Shown one piece after another: positions 8,132 through 17,534 of a DNA stretch of 64,000 bases. The stretch is from NCBI GenBank assembly GCA_949287305.1, contig CASEFX010000011.1, positions 1-64,000 on the forward strand. Direction: 5' to 3'. A program made the translations under genes and the position numbers. The notes under the pieces are model-generated. The model was not told the origin of the DNA. It ran no database searches and saw only the letters and a program-made list of their open reading frames with translations. Within the stretch, counting starts at the first letter, position 1; each line of letters begins with the position of its first letter. This DNA comes from an uncultured Sutterella sp. Lineage in GTDB: Bacteria > Pseudomonadota > Gammaproteobacteria > Burkholderiales > Burkholderiaceae_F.

Positions 8132-8518
8132 ATGACGGAAGAAACGAAAAAAGTTGAAACGCAGGAAGAAGCGGTGCCCGAACTCGTGCCCGATCCCATC
8201 AACTTCACGGACGCGGCGGTCAACAAGGTGCGCGCCCTCATGGAAGAGGAAGGCAATCCCAACCTCAAGCTGCGCGTTTTCGTGCAGGGCGGCGGTTGCG
8301 CGGGCTTCCAGTACGGCTTCACCTTCGATGAGGAACAGAACGCCGACGACGCCGTGATGGAAAAGGGCGGCGTCACGCTTCTGATCGACGCGATGAGCTA
8401 TCAGTACCTCGTCGGCGCGAAGATCGACTTCAAGGAAGGTCTCTCGGGCGAACAGTTCGTGATCGACAATCCCAACGCGGTGACGACCTGCGGCTGCGGT
8501 TCGTCCTTCAGCGTCTAA
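8132..8518 (+). CDS. erpA: Iron-sulfur cluster insertion protein ErpA
   Basis: A-type carrier that delivers Fe-S clusters to apoproteins such as those of isoprenoid synthesis and respiration. ATG at 8132, preceded by GGAAAGG, gives 128 residues. The three cluster-binding cysteines are C56 (in [11 protein letters not shown]), C120 and C122 (in [11 protein letters not shown]). The FQYGFTFDE and [13 protein letters not shown] blocks favour ErpA over IscA. The first 20 or so residues are an extra acidic stretch. The neighbours anmK, M23 peptidase and tyrS are the usual betaproteobacterial company. I see no convincing IscR site. Confidence 0.95.
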   Translation: MTEETKKVETQEEAVPELVPDPINFTDAAVNKVRALMEEEGNPNLKLRVFVQGGGCAGFQYGFTFDEEQNADDAVMEKGGVTLLIDAMSYQYLVGAKIDFKEGLSGEQFVIDNPNAVTTCGCGSSFSV

Positions 8519-8543
8519 CGAAAACCGTATCGTTCGAAAACGT

Positions 8544-8569
8544 TTCGGGGTGCCTTGCGGCACCCCGAA
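8544..8569. terminator. Bidirectional hairpin between erpA and anmK
   Basis: TTCGGGGTGCC pairs perfectly with GGCACCCCGAA (11 bp, TTGC loop) between two convergent genes. The following T run is weak on both strands, so termination strength is uncertain. Confidence 0.7.
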
Positions 8570-8589
8570 GTCGTTTCTGCGCTCCCGTT

Positions 8590-9681
8590 TCAGCGCGGGT
8601 AGAGCGCGCCGAGAATGCGCTCGCCCCGCGCGCCCGTGACGGCGGGAAGATTTCCCGGAAGACCCTCGAGAAAGCGATGGCCGAGCCAGGCGAAGGCCTG
8701 GCATTCGACGTCCATCGGATGAATGCCGAGCGCTTCGGTGGAGTGGACGCTGCCGGAAAAGGCGTTGCGGAGTTCTTCCATGAGAAGGGGATTGAGGGCG
8801 CCGCCTCCGCAGACGAAAAGCGTCGCGACGCCCGGAGCCCAGCGGCGAAGCGCGTCCGTGGCCGTGCGGGCCGTGAGGACCGTCAGCGTTCTTGCGACGT
8901 CCTCGGGCGCAAAGCGGCGCGCGCCGAGCCGTTCGGTGAGCCAGCCGAGGTGAAAGGTCTCGCGTCCGGTCGACTTCGGCGGGGGCAGGGTGAAGTAGGG
9001 GTCCGAGAGCAGTTCGTCAAGCAGCTCGGGCAAAAGGCGGCCCTTTCGCGCGAAGGCGCCGTCCCGGTCGAAGGCCTCGCCCGTTTCCCGTTGGCACCAG
9101 GCGTCGAGCAGCATGTTCCCCGGGCCCGTGTCGAAGCCCTCCGTCTTTTCCTTCGTGAGGATCGTGACGTTGGCGATGCCGCCCACGTTGAGGACGGCGC
9201 GGTCTTCCTCGCCCGCGAAGACCGCCCGGTGAAAGGCGGGAACGAGCGGAGCGCCCTGGCCGCCCGCCGCGATGTCGCGGGCGCGAAAGTCGCATAAAAC
9301 GTCGATGCCCGTGCGCTCCGCGAGGCGCGCCGGGTGATTGAGCTGCAGGGAAAAGCCCTTTTCCGGGCGGTGCCGAACGGTCTGACCGTGCACGGCGAGG
9401 GCCGTGACGTCCCGGGCGGAGAGTCCGAGCTTTCGAAGGAGTTCGAGAACCGTTTCGGCGTATTCGTCGGCGAGTGCGACGGAAGCTTCGCCCGCGCGTT
9501 CGATTTCGTCCGTGAGACGTGCGGTGGCGAGTCCGAAGAGCGTCTCGCGAAGATCGGCCGGGAAGGGACGGTGGGCGCGTCCGAGACGCGTCATGCGGCC
9601 TTCGGGAGAAAAGCGCACGGCAAGCGCGTCGGTGCCGTCGAGACTCGTTCCCGACATGAGTCCGATGATGAGGCGGCTCAT
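8590..9681 (-). CDS. anmK: Anhydro-N-acetylmuramic acid kinase
   Basis: Converts 1,6-anhydro-MurNAc from peptidoglycan recycling to MurNAc 6-phosphate in the cytoplasm. The 363 residues match the family. IGLMSGTSLDGTDAL at residues 6-20 is the signature, followed by HGQTVRHRP and GGIANVTIL. The FDTGPGNMLLDAW block binds the sugar. ATG overlaps the stop of the upstream M23 peptidase gene by 4 nt, so the two are translationally coupled; both handle cell-wall turnover. Confidence 0.96.
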   Translation of the reverse strand: MSRLIIGLMSGTSLDGTDALAVRFSPEGRMTRLGRAHRPFPADLRETLFGLATARLTDEIERAGEASVALADEYAETVLELLRKLGLSARDVTALAVHGQTVRHRPEKGFSLQLNHPARLAERTGIDVLCDFRARDIAAGGQGAPLVPAFHRAVFAGEEDRAVLNVGGIANVTILTKEKTEGFDTGPGNMLLDAWCQRETGEAFDRDGAFARKGRLLPELLDELLSDPYFTLPPPKSTGRETFHLGWLTERLGARRFAPEDVARTLTVLTARTATDALRRWAPGVATLFVCGGGALNPLLMEELRNAFSGSVHSTEALGIHPMDVECQAFAWLGHRFLEGLPGNLPAVTGARGERILGALYPR

Positions 9682-11171
9682 GAGGCCTGCTCCGCGGTTT
9701 CCTCGGTCTCGTCGGTCTGCGCGGCCTTCTGCTTGGCCTCTTCCCGGGCCTTGGCTTCGGCCTTGAGGACGGACGGAAGCGATTCGCCTTCCTCTTCGGC
9801 GAACTTGTCGAAGGCCTTGAGCCAGACGTCGGCCTGGGCGTGCATCTGGGCGAGCTGGTAGTTCGAAAGGTTTTCCGTGTCGGGAAGATCCGCCGTCTTG
9901 GGATTCACCTGCACGTCGTTGAACATGAGTTCGTAGTGCAGATGCGGTCCGGTGACGAGCCCCGTCGCGCCGACGTAGCCGATGACGTCGCCCTTCTTGA
10001 CGCGGGTGCCCACGCGGATCCCGGGCGCCAACTTCGACATGTGGGCGTAGAGCGTCGTGCGTCCGAGCCCGTGGTCGATCTTGATGTAGTGTCCGTAGCC
10101 GCGGGCTTCGTAGCGGCGCAGCGTCACGACGCCGTTGGAGGCGGCGAAGATGCGCGTGCCGCGCGGCGCGCGAAAGTCCGTCCCGTTGTGCGAGCGGACG
10201 ACCCCCGTGACGGGGTGGCGGCGAAGCGGCGCATATTCGGAACTCACGTCCTGCACTTCGAGCGGAACGCGCAGGAAGGTCTGGCGCGAGGACTGGCCGT
10301 CGAGCGTGTAGAAGCTCTCCGACTCGTCGCCGCGGAAGCGCACGGCCTCGTAAACGTTGCCGTCGTGCACGATCTGCACGGCGAGAAGTCGGCCGTCCCG
10401 CACGAAGGTGCCGTCGGCGAACTTCTTTTCAAAAAGCACGCGGATGCGGTCGCCCGCCTTCATGTCGCGCACGGGATTGACTTCGCCCTCCCAGACGGCT
10501 TCGAGCTGTTCGCGCAGGCCCGAGGAGAGGCCGAGCGCGCGCGTCGTCTGCAGGAAATTGCGTCCCGCCCGGGCCGAAGCGTAGGTTTCTTCGGTGTGGA
10601 AGGTGAAGGGATGCACGGTGACCGAGAGCGATTCGCCGTAGCGCGAAATTTCGATCGTGCGCTCGTCGGCTTCGTGGGGCCCCTCCATGTAGAGGCGCAG
10701 ATGGCTCAGACGGCCGTCGGGGAGACGCCCCGCGGAGACGAACTGCCCGGGCTGGGGATTGACGACGGGACGCGCCTGGGGCGTTCGCCGAATCCAGGCG
10801 AACGCCTCGTCGTCCTCGATGCCGAGGCGCGCGAAAAGCGACGTGAGCGTGTCGCCGTTGCGGATGAAGAGTCCCGTCGTGGAGACGTTCGGGTCCGAGC
10901 GCAGGCTGTCGATCCGGGCCGAGAGGTCGGGCGCGGGCAGGATTTCCTCGACCGTGCGCGTCTCAAAGGTCGTCTCCCGAAAGCTCGGCATCATGGCGAC
11001 GGCCGAGAGGGTGACGGCGCAGAGGGCGCCCGCGAAGACCGTGAGGGCGGCGCCGCGGTTGCTGCGGCGCGCAAACGAGATGCCGCGGCGAGCGGCCTCG
11101 CCTCGCTGCCAGGTCAGGTAGGAGCGCCCGAGAGAACGGATCTGACGGGCGAAAAAGGAAGCTGCGCTCAT
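9678..11171 (-). CDS. M23-family murein DD-endopeptidase
   Basis: A periplasmic, membrane-anchored peptidase of 497 residues that probably cuts peptidoglycan cross-links. One transmembrane helix lies at about 40-60. A LysM/OapA-like domain (GLFIRNGDTLTSLFARLGI) follows at about 100-120. The LytM zinc domain begins near 320: SHNGTDF near 325 provides His and Asp, and HLHYEL near 409 provides the H-x-H, so the zinc site is complete. The last 70 residues are charged and rich in Lys, Glu and Ala. It is similar in layout to MepM/NlpD-type and Neisseria NMB0315 endopeptidases. I see no good Shine-Dalgarno before ATG. Confidence 0.92.
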   Translation of the reverse strand: MSAASFFARQIRSLGRSYLTWQRGEAARRGISFARRSNRGAALTVFAGALCAVTLSAVAMMPSFRETTFETRTVEEILPAPDLSARIDSLRSDPNVSTTGLFIRNGDTLTSLFARLGIEDDEAFAWIRRTPQARPVVNPQPGQFVSAGRLPDGRLSHLRLYMEGPHEADERTIEISRYGESLSVTVHPFTFHTEETYASARAGRNFLQTTRALGLSSGLREQLEAVWEGEVNPVRDMKAGDRIRVLFEKKFADGTFVRDGRLLAVQIVHDGNVYEAVRFRGDESESFYTLDGQSSRQTFLRVPLEVQDVSSEYAPLRRHPVTGVVRSHNGTDFRAPRGTRIFAASNGVVTLRRYEARGYGHYIKIDHGLGRTTLYAHMSKLAPGIRVGTRVKKGDVIGYVGATGLVTGPHLHYELMFNDVQVNPKTADLPDTENLSNYQLAQMHAQADVWLKAFDKFAEEEGESLPSVLKAEAKAREEAKQKAAQTDETEETAEQAS

Positions 11172-11350
11172 GACGGACGGGGGTTGGGGTAAAGAGGGCT
11201 ATATTTTAAGAAATTTGCATTACTTCAGTGCGCTCCGACGCGCAACTCGTTCGTTTGCGAGGAAGTCGGCGGGGATCGTGTTAAAGTTAACGGATTGAAT
11301 CGGGCGGGCCCGAAGACTCGGGGCGCCCTCAACGAGTAAAAAGGACAAAG

Positions 11351-12601
11351 ATGAGTGAAGGTATTGAGGTCGCGAAGAAGCTTCCCGTGACCGACGACAT
11401 CCGCGAAGCCATGGCCACCATCCGCCGCGGCACCGACAGCTTCCTGATCGAGGAAGAGTTCGAACAGAAGCTCGCCCGCTCGAAGGCGACGGGCAAGCCC
11501 CTGCGCTGCAAGCTCGGGCTCGACCCCACGGCGCCCGACATCCACATCGGGCACACGGTGGTGCTCAACAAGCTCCGTCAGCTCCAGGACCTCGGACATC
11601 AGGTGATCTTCCTCGTGGGCGACTTCACGGCCGCCATCGGCGATCCGTCGGGACGCAACGTCACGCGTCCGCCCCTCTCGCGCGAACAGATCACGGCGAA
11701 CGCCGAAACCTACCTCGCGCAGGCCGGCCACGTGCTCGACCTCGAGAAGACCGAAGTCCGCTACAACTCCGAATGGTCCAACGCCCTCGGCTCCGTGGGT
11801 CTCATTCAGCTCGCCTCGCGCTACACGCTCGCGCGTCTTCTCGAACGCGAAGACTTCGCCAAGCGCTACGCCGAAGAGCTCCCCATCGCCATGCACGAGC
11901 TTCTCTATCCGCTCATGCAGGGCTACGACTCGGTCGCACTCGAAGCCGACCTCGAATTGGGCGGGTCCGATCAGCGCTTCAACCTCCTCGTCGGCCGCGA
12001 ACTGCAGCGCCAGTACGGTCAGGAACCGCAGTGCATCCTGACGATGCCGCTTCTCGTCGGTCTCGACGGCCAGGTGAAGATGAGCAAGAGCAAGCACAAC
12101 TACATCGGCATCACCGACGAGCCCAACGACATGTTCGGCAAGGTCATGTCGATCTCCGACACGCTCATGTGGGACTGGTACGACCTCTTGTCGCTTCGTC
12201 CCAACGACGAAATCGCCGCGCTCAAGAAGGAATGCGCCGAAGGCCGCAATCCGCGCGACGCCAAGGTGATGCTCGCCAAGGAAATCGTCACGCGCTTCCA
12301 CAGCGCCGCGGCCGCCGACGGCGCCGAAGCCGAATTCGTCAACCGCTTCCGCCAGGGCGCGATGCCCTCCGAAATTCCCGAAGTCACCGTTCCTGCGGGC
12401 GAAGAGGGGATTCAGATCGCCCGCATGCTCAAGGAAGCCGGGCTCGTTTCCTCCACGTCCGACGGCAACCGCATGATCGAACAGGGCGGCGTGCGCATTC
12501 AGGGTGAAAGCGTTTCCGACAAGATGCTTCGCTTCAAGGCGGGCGAAGAGCTCATCGTTCAGGTGGGCAAGCGCAAGTGGGCCAAGATTCATCTCGCCTG
12601 A
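11351..12601 (+). CDS. tyrS: Tyrosine--tRNA ligase
   Basis: Class I aminoacyl-tRNA synthetase that charges tRNA-Tyr. It has 416 residues. The HIGH signature is HIGHT at about residues 64-68 and the KMSKS loop is KMSKSK at about 243-248. The C-terminal S4-like RNA-binding domain is visible as [30 protein letters not shown] lies 7 nt before ATG. dtd follows 13 nt downstream; its product removes D-amino acids, notably D-Tyr, from tRNA, so the pair makes functional sense. Confidence 0.97.
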   Translation: MSEGIEVAKKLPVTDDIREAMATIRRGTDSFLIEEEFEQKLARSKATGKPLRCKLGLDPTAPDIHIGHTVVLNKLRQLQDLGHQVIFLVGDFTAAIGDPSGRNVTRPPLSREQITANAETYLAQAGHVLDLEKTEVRYNSEWSNALGSVGLIQLASRYTLARLLEREDFAKRYAEELPIAMHELLYPLMQGYDSVALEADLELGGSDQRFNLLVGRELQRQYGQEPQCILTMPLLVGLDGQVKMSKSKHNYIGITDEPNDMFGKVMSISDTLMWDWYDLLSLRPNDEIAALKKECAEGRNPRDAKVMLAKEIVTRFHSAAAADGAEAEFVNRFRQGAMPSEIPEVTVPAGEEGIQIARMLKEAGLVSSTSDGNRMIEQGGVRIQGESVSDKMLRFKAGEELIVQVGKRKWAKIHLA

Positions 12602-12614
12602 CGGGAGAATCGGC

Positions 12615-13052
12615 ATGATCGTGCTTTTGCAGCGCGTCCGCGAAGCGAGCGTCTCCGTCGAGGGCAAGGTGGTCGGACAAACGGGGCCGGGGTACCTCGC
12701 GCTCGTTTGCGCCGAAGCGGGCGACACGGATGAAAAGGCCGTGCGCGCGGCGGAAAAGACCGCCAAGCTGCGCGTCTTCGAGGATGAGGCGGGGCGCATG
12801 AACCGCTCCGTCCTCGATGCGGGCGGAAGCGTGCTCGCCGTTTCGCAGTTCACGCTCGCCGCGGACACGCGCTCGGGCAACCGCCCGGGCTTTTCGCGCG
12901 CCGCGCCTCCCGAGGAGGGCGAACGTCTCGTCGGGCGCTACGTCGAGACGCTCCGCGCGCAGGGACTCTCCGTGGAAACGGGCGTCTTCGGGGCGCACAT
13001 GATGGTGTCGCTCGTCAACGACGGGCCGGCCACGTTTTGGATTCAGATCTGA
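12615..13052 (+). CDS. dtd: D-aminoacyl-tRNA deacylase
   Basis: Hydrolyses D-aminoacyl-tRNAs and glycyl-tRNA-Ala mistakes. ATG at 12615 (MIVLLQRVREASVSVEG) gives 145 residues, the length of E. coli Dtd. The SQFTLAADTRSGNRPGF block and the cross-subunit motif near the end (LVNDGPATFW) are both intact; the Gly-cis-Pro dipeptide of this family is read here as GP in NDGPAT. It is the second gene of a tyrS-dtd unit, and the PEBP gene follows 16 nt on. Confidence 0.96.
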   Translation: MIVLLQRVREASVSVEGKVVGQTGPGYLALVCAEAGDTDEKAVRAAEKTAKLRVFEDEAGRMNRSVLDAGGSVLAVSQFTLAADTRSGNRPGFSRAAPPEEGERLVGRYVETLRAQGLSVETGVFGAHMMVSLVNDGPATFWIQI

Positions 13053-13068
13053 CTGAGGGGGATTTTTT

Positions 13069-13668
13069 ATGAAAATCGCATCCGCGTCGTTTGCCGAGGG
13101 CGCCTTCATCGCTCCGGAATTCGCATACGGCCGCATCGGGGAAAACGGTGCGACGGAACGCTCCGAAAACCGCAATCCCGAACTCCACTGGACGGACGTG
13201 CCCGAAGGCACGAAGAGCTTCGTCGTGCTGTGTCTCGACGACGACGTCCCGACCGACCGTCAGACGAAGATGGGCGACGGCCTTCTGAGCGTCACGCAGC
13301 CCCGCCGCCGTTTCGTGCACTGGGTGCAGGCGAACATTCCGGCCGAGGTCGAGTCGATTCCCGAAGGCTTCCTGACGGGTGAGCAAAAGCGCAACGGCGC
13401 CTTCGGACGTCCGGGCGTCAACGACTACGTCGGCAACGCTATGCCCGGTCCCGACGGCACGGGCCTCGGCTACGACGGTCCCTGCCCGCCCTTCTTCGAT
13501 GCGCGTTGGCACTACTACCGCTTCTCGGTGTTGGCGCTTGACTGCGAACTCGCGGATCTTCCCGAGGTGTTCCGTCTCGCCGACGTGGAGGAACGCATTG
13601 CCGGCCACGTTTTGGCGACGGCCGAAACCGTGTGCCGCTACACGCTCAATCCCGCGCTTGCGAACTGA
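13069..13668 (+). CDS. YbhB/YbcL-family PEBP-like protein
   Basis: A 199-residue member of the phosphatidylethanolamine-binding protein family (Raf kinase inhibitor-like). The ligand-site elements are visible: LDDDVP, corresponding to the D-x-D-x-P motif; the HWVQANIP strand; and GYDGPCPP followed by HYYRFSVLALD. No signal peptide, so cytoplasmic. The function of bacterial members is not settled. GAGGGGGA precedes ATG by 7 nt. It follows dtd closely and may be the last gene of the tyrS operon, before a terminator. Confidence 0.9.
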   Translation: MKIASASFAEGAFIAPEFAYGRIGENGATERSENRNPELHWTDVPEGTKSFVVLCLDDDVPTDRQTKMGDGLLSVTQPRRRFVHWVQANIPAEVESIPEGFLTGEQKRNGAFGRPGVNDYVGNAMPGPDGTGLGYDGPCPPFFDARWHYYRFSVLALDCELADLPEVFRLADVEERIAGHVLATAETVCRYTLNPALAN

Positions 13669-13681
13669 GACTTAACCCGTT

Positions 13682-13718
13682 GGCCCGCTTTCCGAAGGAC
13701 TCGGAAAACGGGCCTTTT
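13682..13718 (+). terminator. Terminator before glyA
   Basis: GGCCCG and CGGGCC enclose an inner stem TTCCGA/TCGGAA and are followed by TTTT. It separates the tyrS-dtd unit from glyA; the glyA ribosome binding site AAGGAGGAG begins 4 nt after the T run, so glyA needs a promoter further up or some read-through. Confidence 0.85.
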
Positions 13719-13734
13719 CATAAGGAGGAGAGCC

Positions 13735-14994
13735 ATGTTTGACCGAAACGACACGCTTGAGCGCTGCGACCCGGCGGTGTTCGCTTCCATCGAGCGGGAA
13801 CGCCGCCGTCAGGAAGAACACATCGAAATGATCGCGAGCGAAAACTACGCTTCGCCCGCCGTCATGGAGGCCCAGGGAAGCGAACTCACGAACAAATACG
13901 CCGAAGGCTATCCCGGCAAGCGCTATTACGGCGGTTGCGAATATGTCGACGAAGTGGAGCGCCTTGCGATCGAGCGCGCCAAGCGGCTCTTTTGCGAACC
14001 CGCGGGCGTCGAGATGGCCGTGAACGTGCAGCCGCATTCGGGCGCGCAGGCGAACACCGCCGTCTTCTTTGCGCTTCTCGAGCCCGGCGACACGATCATG
14101 GGGCTGTCGCTTGCCGAAGGCGGCCACCTCACGCACGGGATGAGCCTCAACATTTCCGGAAAGTACTTCAAGGCCGTTCCCTACGGACTCGACGAAAACG
14201 AAGCGATCGACTACGACGCGCTCGAGCGGCTCGCGCTCGAACACCGCCCGAAGCTCCTCATCGCGGGGGCCTCGGCCTATTCGCTCGCCATCGACTTCGA
14301 GCGCATGGCCCGCATCGCGCACGACGCGGGAGCCCTCTTCATGGTCGACATGGCGCACTATGCGGGGCTCGTGGCGGCGGGCGTCTATCCGACGCCCTTC
14401 GGACACGCCGACGTCGTCACCACGACGACGCACAAGACGCTTCGCGGACCCCGGGGCGGCCTCATCTTCATGCGCCCCGAGCTCGAGAAGAAAATCAATT
14501 CGGCCGTCTTCCCCGGTACGCAGGGCGGTCCCCTCATGCACGTGATCGCGGCGAAGGCCGTGGCGCTCGGCGAAGCGTTGCGCCCCGAATTCAAGGCCTA
14601 TCAGGAGCGCGTCGTCGAAAACGCGCGGGTCTTGGCCGAGACCCTCACGGCGCGGGGACTGCGCATCGTTTCGGGCGGCACCCAGAGCCACGTGATGCTC
14701 GCCGACCTGCGTCCCCTGAAGATCACCGGGAAGGACGCCGAGGCGCTCCTCGACCGCGCGAACATCACGGTCAACAAGAATGCCATTCCGAACGACCCGG
14801 AAAAGCCCTTCGTCACCTCGGGCATCCGCCTCGGCACGCCCGCCATGACGACGCGCGGCTTCGGCGTCGAAGAAGTGCGCGAGACGGCGAATCTGATCGT
14901 CGACCTTCTCGAGGCGCCCGGGGACGAGGCCGTTCTCGAGCGCGTTCGGCTCGGCGTGAAGACGCTCACCGAACGCTTCCCGGTCTACCGCTGA
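13735..14994 (+). CDS. glyA: Serine hydroxymethyltransferase
   Basis: PLP enzyme that interconverts serine and glycine and charges tetrahydrofolate with a C1 unit. The 419 residues match the family. The start [37 protein letters not shown] spans the substrate site. The PLP lysine is K234 in [31 protein letters not shown] near the end is also typical. A perfect AAGGAGG precedes ATG. The neighbour nrdR downstream is a common betaproteobacterial arrangement. Confidence 0.98.
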   Translation: MFDRNDTLERCDPAVFASIERERRRQEEHIEMIASENYASPAVMEAQGSELTNKYAEGYPGKRYYGGCEYVDEVERLAIERAKRLFCEPAGVEMAVNVQPHSGAQANTAVFFALLEPGDTIMGLSLAEGGHLTHGMSLNISGKYFKAVPYGLDENEAIDYDALERLALEHRPKLLIAGASAYSLAIDFERMARIAHDAGALFMVDMAHYAGLVAAGVYPTPFGHADVVTTTTHKTLRGPRGGLIFMRPELEKKINSAVFPGTQGGPLMHVIAAKAVALGEALRPEFKAYQERVVENARVLAETLTARGLRIVSGGTQSHVMLADLRPLKITGKDAEALLDRANITVNKNAIPNDPEKPFVTSGIRLGTPAMTTRGFGVEEVRETANLIVDLLEAPGDEAVLERVRLGVKTLTERFPVYR

Positions 14995-15084
14995 CCGCTT
15001 CGGGGCCGGGACGTTCTCACGCGCTCGGCTCCTACGTTACAATCAAACTCCTTTCCACCCGCATTCTTGGAGATTCCGCGCACC

Positions 15085-15651
15085 ATGCGTTGCCCCTTCT
15101 GCCAGCACAAGGACACCCAGGTCATTGACTCCCGCTCTCCCGAGGAGGGCACCGTCATTCGACGTCGTCGGCAGTGTGTCCGGTGCGGCAAGCGCTTCAC
15201 GACCTTCGAGCGGGCGGCCCTTGAGATGCCCTACATCGTCAAGAAGGGAGGCGCGCGCGTCGAATACAACCGCGACAAGCTCTACGCCTCGATGTCGCTG
15301 GCGCTGCGCAAGCGTCCCGTTTCGCCGCAGCGCGTGCAGGAGGCTGTCGACGGCATCGAGCGCACGCTCATTTTGTCGGGTGAGAGCGAAATCCGTTCGA
15401 GCCGCTTGGGCGAACTCGTGCTTGAAGCCCTGCGCGGACTCGACACCATCGCCTACATCCGATTCGCCTCGGTGTACTTCAACGTCAACGAACCCGAAGG
15501 CTTCATCGAGATGATCGAGCGCGCCGTGGAGCCCGCCAAGCGCACCTTCGACGTGGAGGCCTTCAAGGCGCTCGCGCACAAGGACGCGCTCGAAGAAAAG
15601 GAAAAGCGCCGTCAGATGCGGATCCGCCGCGACGGCTCGGAGAAGGCATGA
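15085..15651 (+). CDS. nrdR: Transcriptional repressor NrdR
   Basis: Represses ribonucleotide reductase genes by sensing ATP and dATP. ATG at 15085 (MRCPFCQHKD) starts at the zinc ribbon, whose cysteines are C3, C6, C31 and C34. The ATP-cone follows from about residue 49 (YIVKKGGARVEYNRDKLYASM) to about 150 (YIRFASVYFNV). At 188 residues it is longer than the usual 150-160 because of a charged C-terminal extension. The stop overlaps ribD by 4 nt. A TACAAT at 15038 may be its -10 element. Confidence 0.96.
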   Translation: MRCPFCQHKDTQVIDSRSPEEGTVIRRRRQCVRCGKRFTTFERAALEMPYIVKKGGARVEYNRDKLYASMSLALRKRPVSPQRVQEAVDGIERTLILSGESEIRSSRLGELVLEALRGLDTIAYIRFASVYFNVNEPEGFIEMIERAVEPAKRTFDVEAFKALAHKDALEEKEKRRQMRIRRDGSEKA

Positions 15652-16745
15652 CGAACGAAACCGATGTGAAGTGGATGCGTCGGGCGCTCGAAGTCGCTTC
15701 GGGGGCCGAACGCCTCTCGCCACCCAATCCGGCGGTCGGCGCCCTGATCGTTCGGGACGACCGTCTTCTTGCGCAGGGATTCACACAGCGCGCGGGCGGT
15801 CCGCACGCCGAGGTGATGGCGCTTCGCGACGCCTTTGAAAAGGGCGTCGACACCGAAGGCGCCACGCTCTACGTGACGCTCGAGCCCTGCTCGCACTACG
15901 GGCGTACGCCTCCCTGCGCGCTCGCGGTGCGCGAGGCGCGCTTCGCGCGCGTCGTCATCGGGTCTCGCGATCCGAATCCCCTCGTCTCGGGGCGGGGCAT
16001 CCGCATTCTCGAAGAGGCGGGGATCCGCGTGGACGGTCCGGTTCTCGAAGAGGAGGCCTTCTGGAAGAACCGCGGCTTCATGACGAGAATGCGCACGGGC
16101 CTCCCCTGGGTGCGCCTCAAGACGGCGGCGACGCTCGACGGCCGCACGGCCTTTCCCGACGGCCGTTCGCAGTGGATTACGGGTCCCGCCGCGAGAGAAG
16201 ACAATTTCCACGCCCGCGGCCGCGCGGGCGCCGTGGTGACGGGCGTGGGCACCGTGCTTGCGGACGATCCGCAAATGACGCCGCGCCTTCCCGATCAGGT
16301 CCGCATGCCGCTTCGCGTCGTGCTCGATTCGAATCTTCGCACGCCGCCCGAAGCGAAGCTCTTTCAGGCGCCCGGCGACGTTTTGATCGTCACGCTCTCG
16401 AAGGACGCCGAGCGCCGCGCCGCGCTCGAAGCCGCGGGCGCCGAAGTGCTCGAACTCCCCGGAAGCGGGGGCGCGGTCGACCTGCGGGCGCTTCTTGAGG
16501 AACTCGCCCGTCGGGACGTGAACGAAGTGCACGTCGAAGCGGGCGCCAGGCTCTCGGGCGCCTTCCTCGAAGCGGGCCTCGTCGACGAAATTCTCCTTTA
16601 TCAGGCTCCCTGCCTTTTCGGCGAGGGCCTTCCCATTGCGACCCTGCCGCTTCCGGCCGCGCCGGGCGAGGCGCCGCGATGGACCATCGTTTCCACCGAT
16701 CAGGTCGGCAACGACCTGCGTATTGTTTTGAAAAGAGGACAGTGA
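15648..16745 (+). CDS. ribD: Bifunctional riboflavin biosynthesis deaminase/reductase
   Basis: Carries out the second and third steps of riboflavin synthesis: deamination of the pyrimidine ring and reduction of the ribose side chain. The N-terminal deaminase has zinc ligands H53 (in HAE), C81 and C90 (CSHYGRTPPC). The reductase domain starts at about 150 with WVRLKTAATLDGRTA and has GVGTVLADDPQMTPR. The 365 residues match the family. ATG overlaps the nrdR stop and the end overlaps the ribE ATG by one base, so translation is tightly coupled. Confidence 0.97.
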   Translation: MTNETDVKWMRRALEVASGAERLSPPNPAVGALIVRDDRLLAQGFTQRAGGPHAEVMALRDAFEKGVDTEGATLYVTLEPCSHYGRTPPCALAVREARFARVVIGSRDPNPLVSGRGIRILEEAGIRVDGPVLEEEAFWKNRGFMTRMRTGLPWVRLKTAATLDGRTAFPDGRSQWITGPAAREDNFHARGRAGAVVTGVGTVLADDPQMTPRLPDQVRMPLRVVLDSNLRTPPEAKLFQAPGDVLIVTLSKDAERRAALEAAGAEVLELPGSGGAVDLRALLEELARRDVNEVHVEAGARLSGAFLEAGLVDEILLYQAPCLFGEGLPIATLPLPAAPGEAPRWTIVSTDQVGNDLRIVLKRGQ

Positions 16746-17365
16746 TGTTTACCGGAATCATTCAAGCCGTCGGCAAAGTTCGCGAACCAGAAAAGCTCGG
16801 CAACGGCGTGCGCCTGACGATCCACGCGCCCGATCTCGGACTCGAGGACGTCAAGGTGGGCGACTCGATCGCCGTCAACGGCGCCTGCATGACCGTGATC
16901 GAAAAGACCGACACCGACTTCAAGGTGGACGTCTCGGCCGAAAGCCTCTCGAAGACGACGGGCCTCAACACCTTCGGCGAAGTGAACCTTGAAAAGGCCA
17001 TGCGTCTCGGCGACCGCGTCGACGGCCATCTCGTGAGCGGCCACGTCGACGGCGTGGGCCTCGTCGAATCGATGGAACCCGTCGCCGAATCCTGGCGCCT
17101 CGTCATCCGCGCCCCGCGCATGCTCTCTCCGTACCTCGCCTACAAGGGCTCGATCACGGTCAACGGCGTCTCGCTCACGATCAACAAGGTCGAGGACACG
17201 GCCATGGACACGCTCGTGACGATCAATCTGATTCCGCACACGGTTCAGGTGACGACGCTCAAGAATCTTCGCGCGCAGAGCGAAGTCAATCTCGAGATCG
17301 ACACGATCGCCCGCTATGTCGAACGCATGGTGAGCCTGCAGAACGACGAAGACTCCCTCTTCTGA
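16745..17365 (+). CDS. ribE: Riboflavin synthase, alpha subunit
   Basis: Makes riboflavin from two molecules of 6,7-dimethyl-8-ribityllumazine. ATG at 16745 (MFTGIIQAVGKV) is the classic N terminus; 206 residues. Two tandem lumazine-binding repeats are visible: GDSIAVNGACMTV with DGHLVSGHVDG, then KGSITVNGVSLTIN with a matching end. GACAG precedes ATG, inside ribD. ribH is 170 nt further on, behind a hairpin. Some nomenclatures call this gene ribC. Confidence 0.96.
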   Translation: MFTGIIQAVGKVREPEKLGNGVRLTIHAPDLGLEDVKVGDSIAVNGACMTVIEKTDTDFKVDVSAESLSKTTGLNTFGEVNLEKAMRLGDRVDGHLVSGHVDGVGLVESMEPVAESWRLVIRAPRMLSPYLAYKGSITVNGVSLTINKVEDTAMDTLVTINLIPHTVQVTTLKNLRAQSEVNLEIDTIARYVERMVSLQNDEDSLF

Positions 17366-17409
17366 AAGCAGTTTTTTCCCGACTAAGCTACAATTCGGAG
17401 TAGTGCGAC

Positions 17410-17434
17410 GAACCCGCCCGACATCGGGCGGGTT
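17410..17434 (+). terminator. Hairpin between ribE and ribH
   Basis: GAACCCGCCCGA and TCGGGCGGGTTC form a 12-bp near-perfect palindrome around a 1-2 nt centre. Only TCTC follows instead of a T run, so it may be a weak terminator or a leader element of ribH. A TACAAT 20 nt upstream would place it in the ribH leader. No FMN riboswitch consensus is present. Confidence 0.55.
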
Positions 17435-17534
17435 CTCTCGCTGAAGCCCTCGGACGCGTTTTTTGCGAAAGACGTCTTCCGGGTGGTCCGGTTTTTCTCA
17501 TCCGCGCCGATTTGCGCGGTCCACGGAGCTGTAT

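Noticed and set aside
13669..13734. Possible glycine riboswitch before glyA
   Set aside because: Only 66 nt long and filled by a terminator and a ribosome binding site; no aptamer features.
17366..17534. Possible FMN riboswitch between ribE and ribH
   Set aside because: The conserved FMN riboswitch segments are missing; only a simple hairpin is present.
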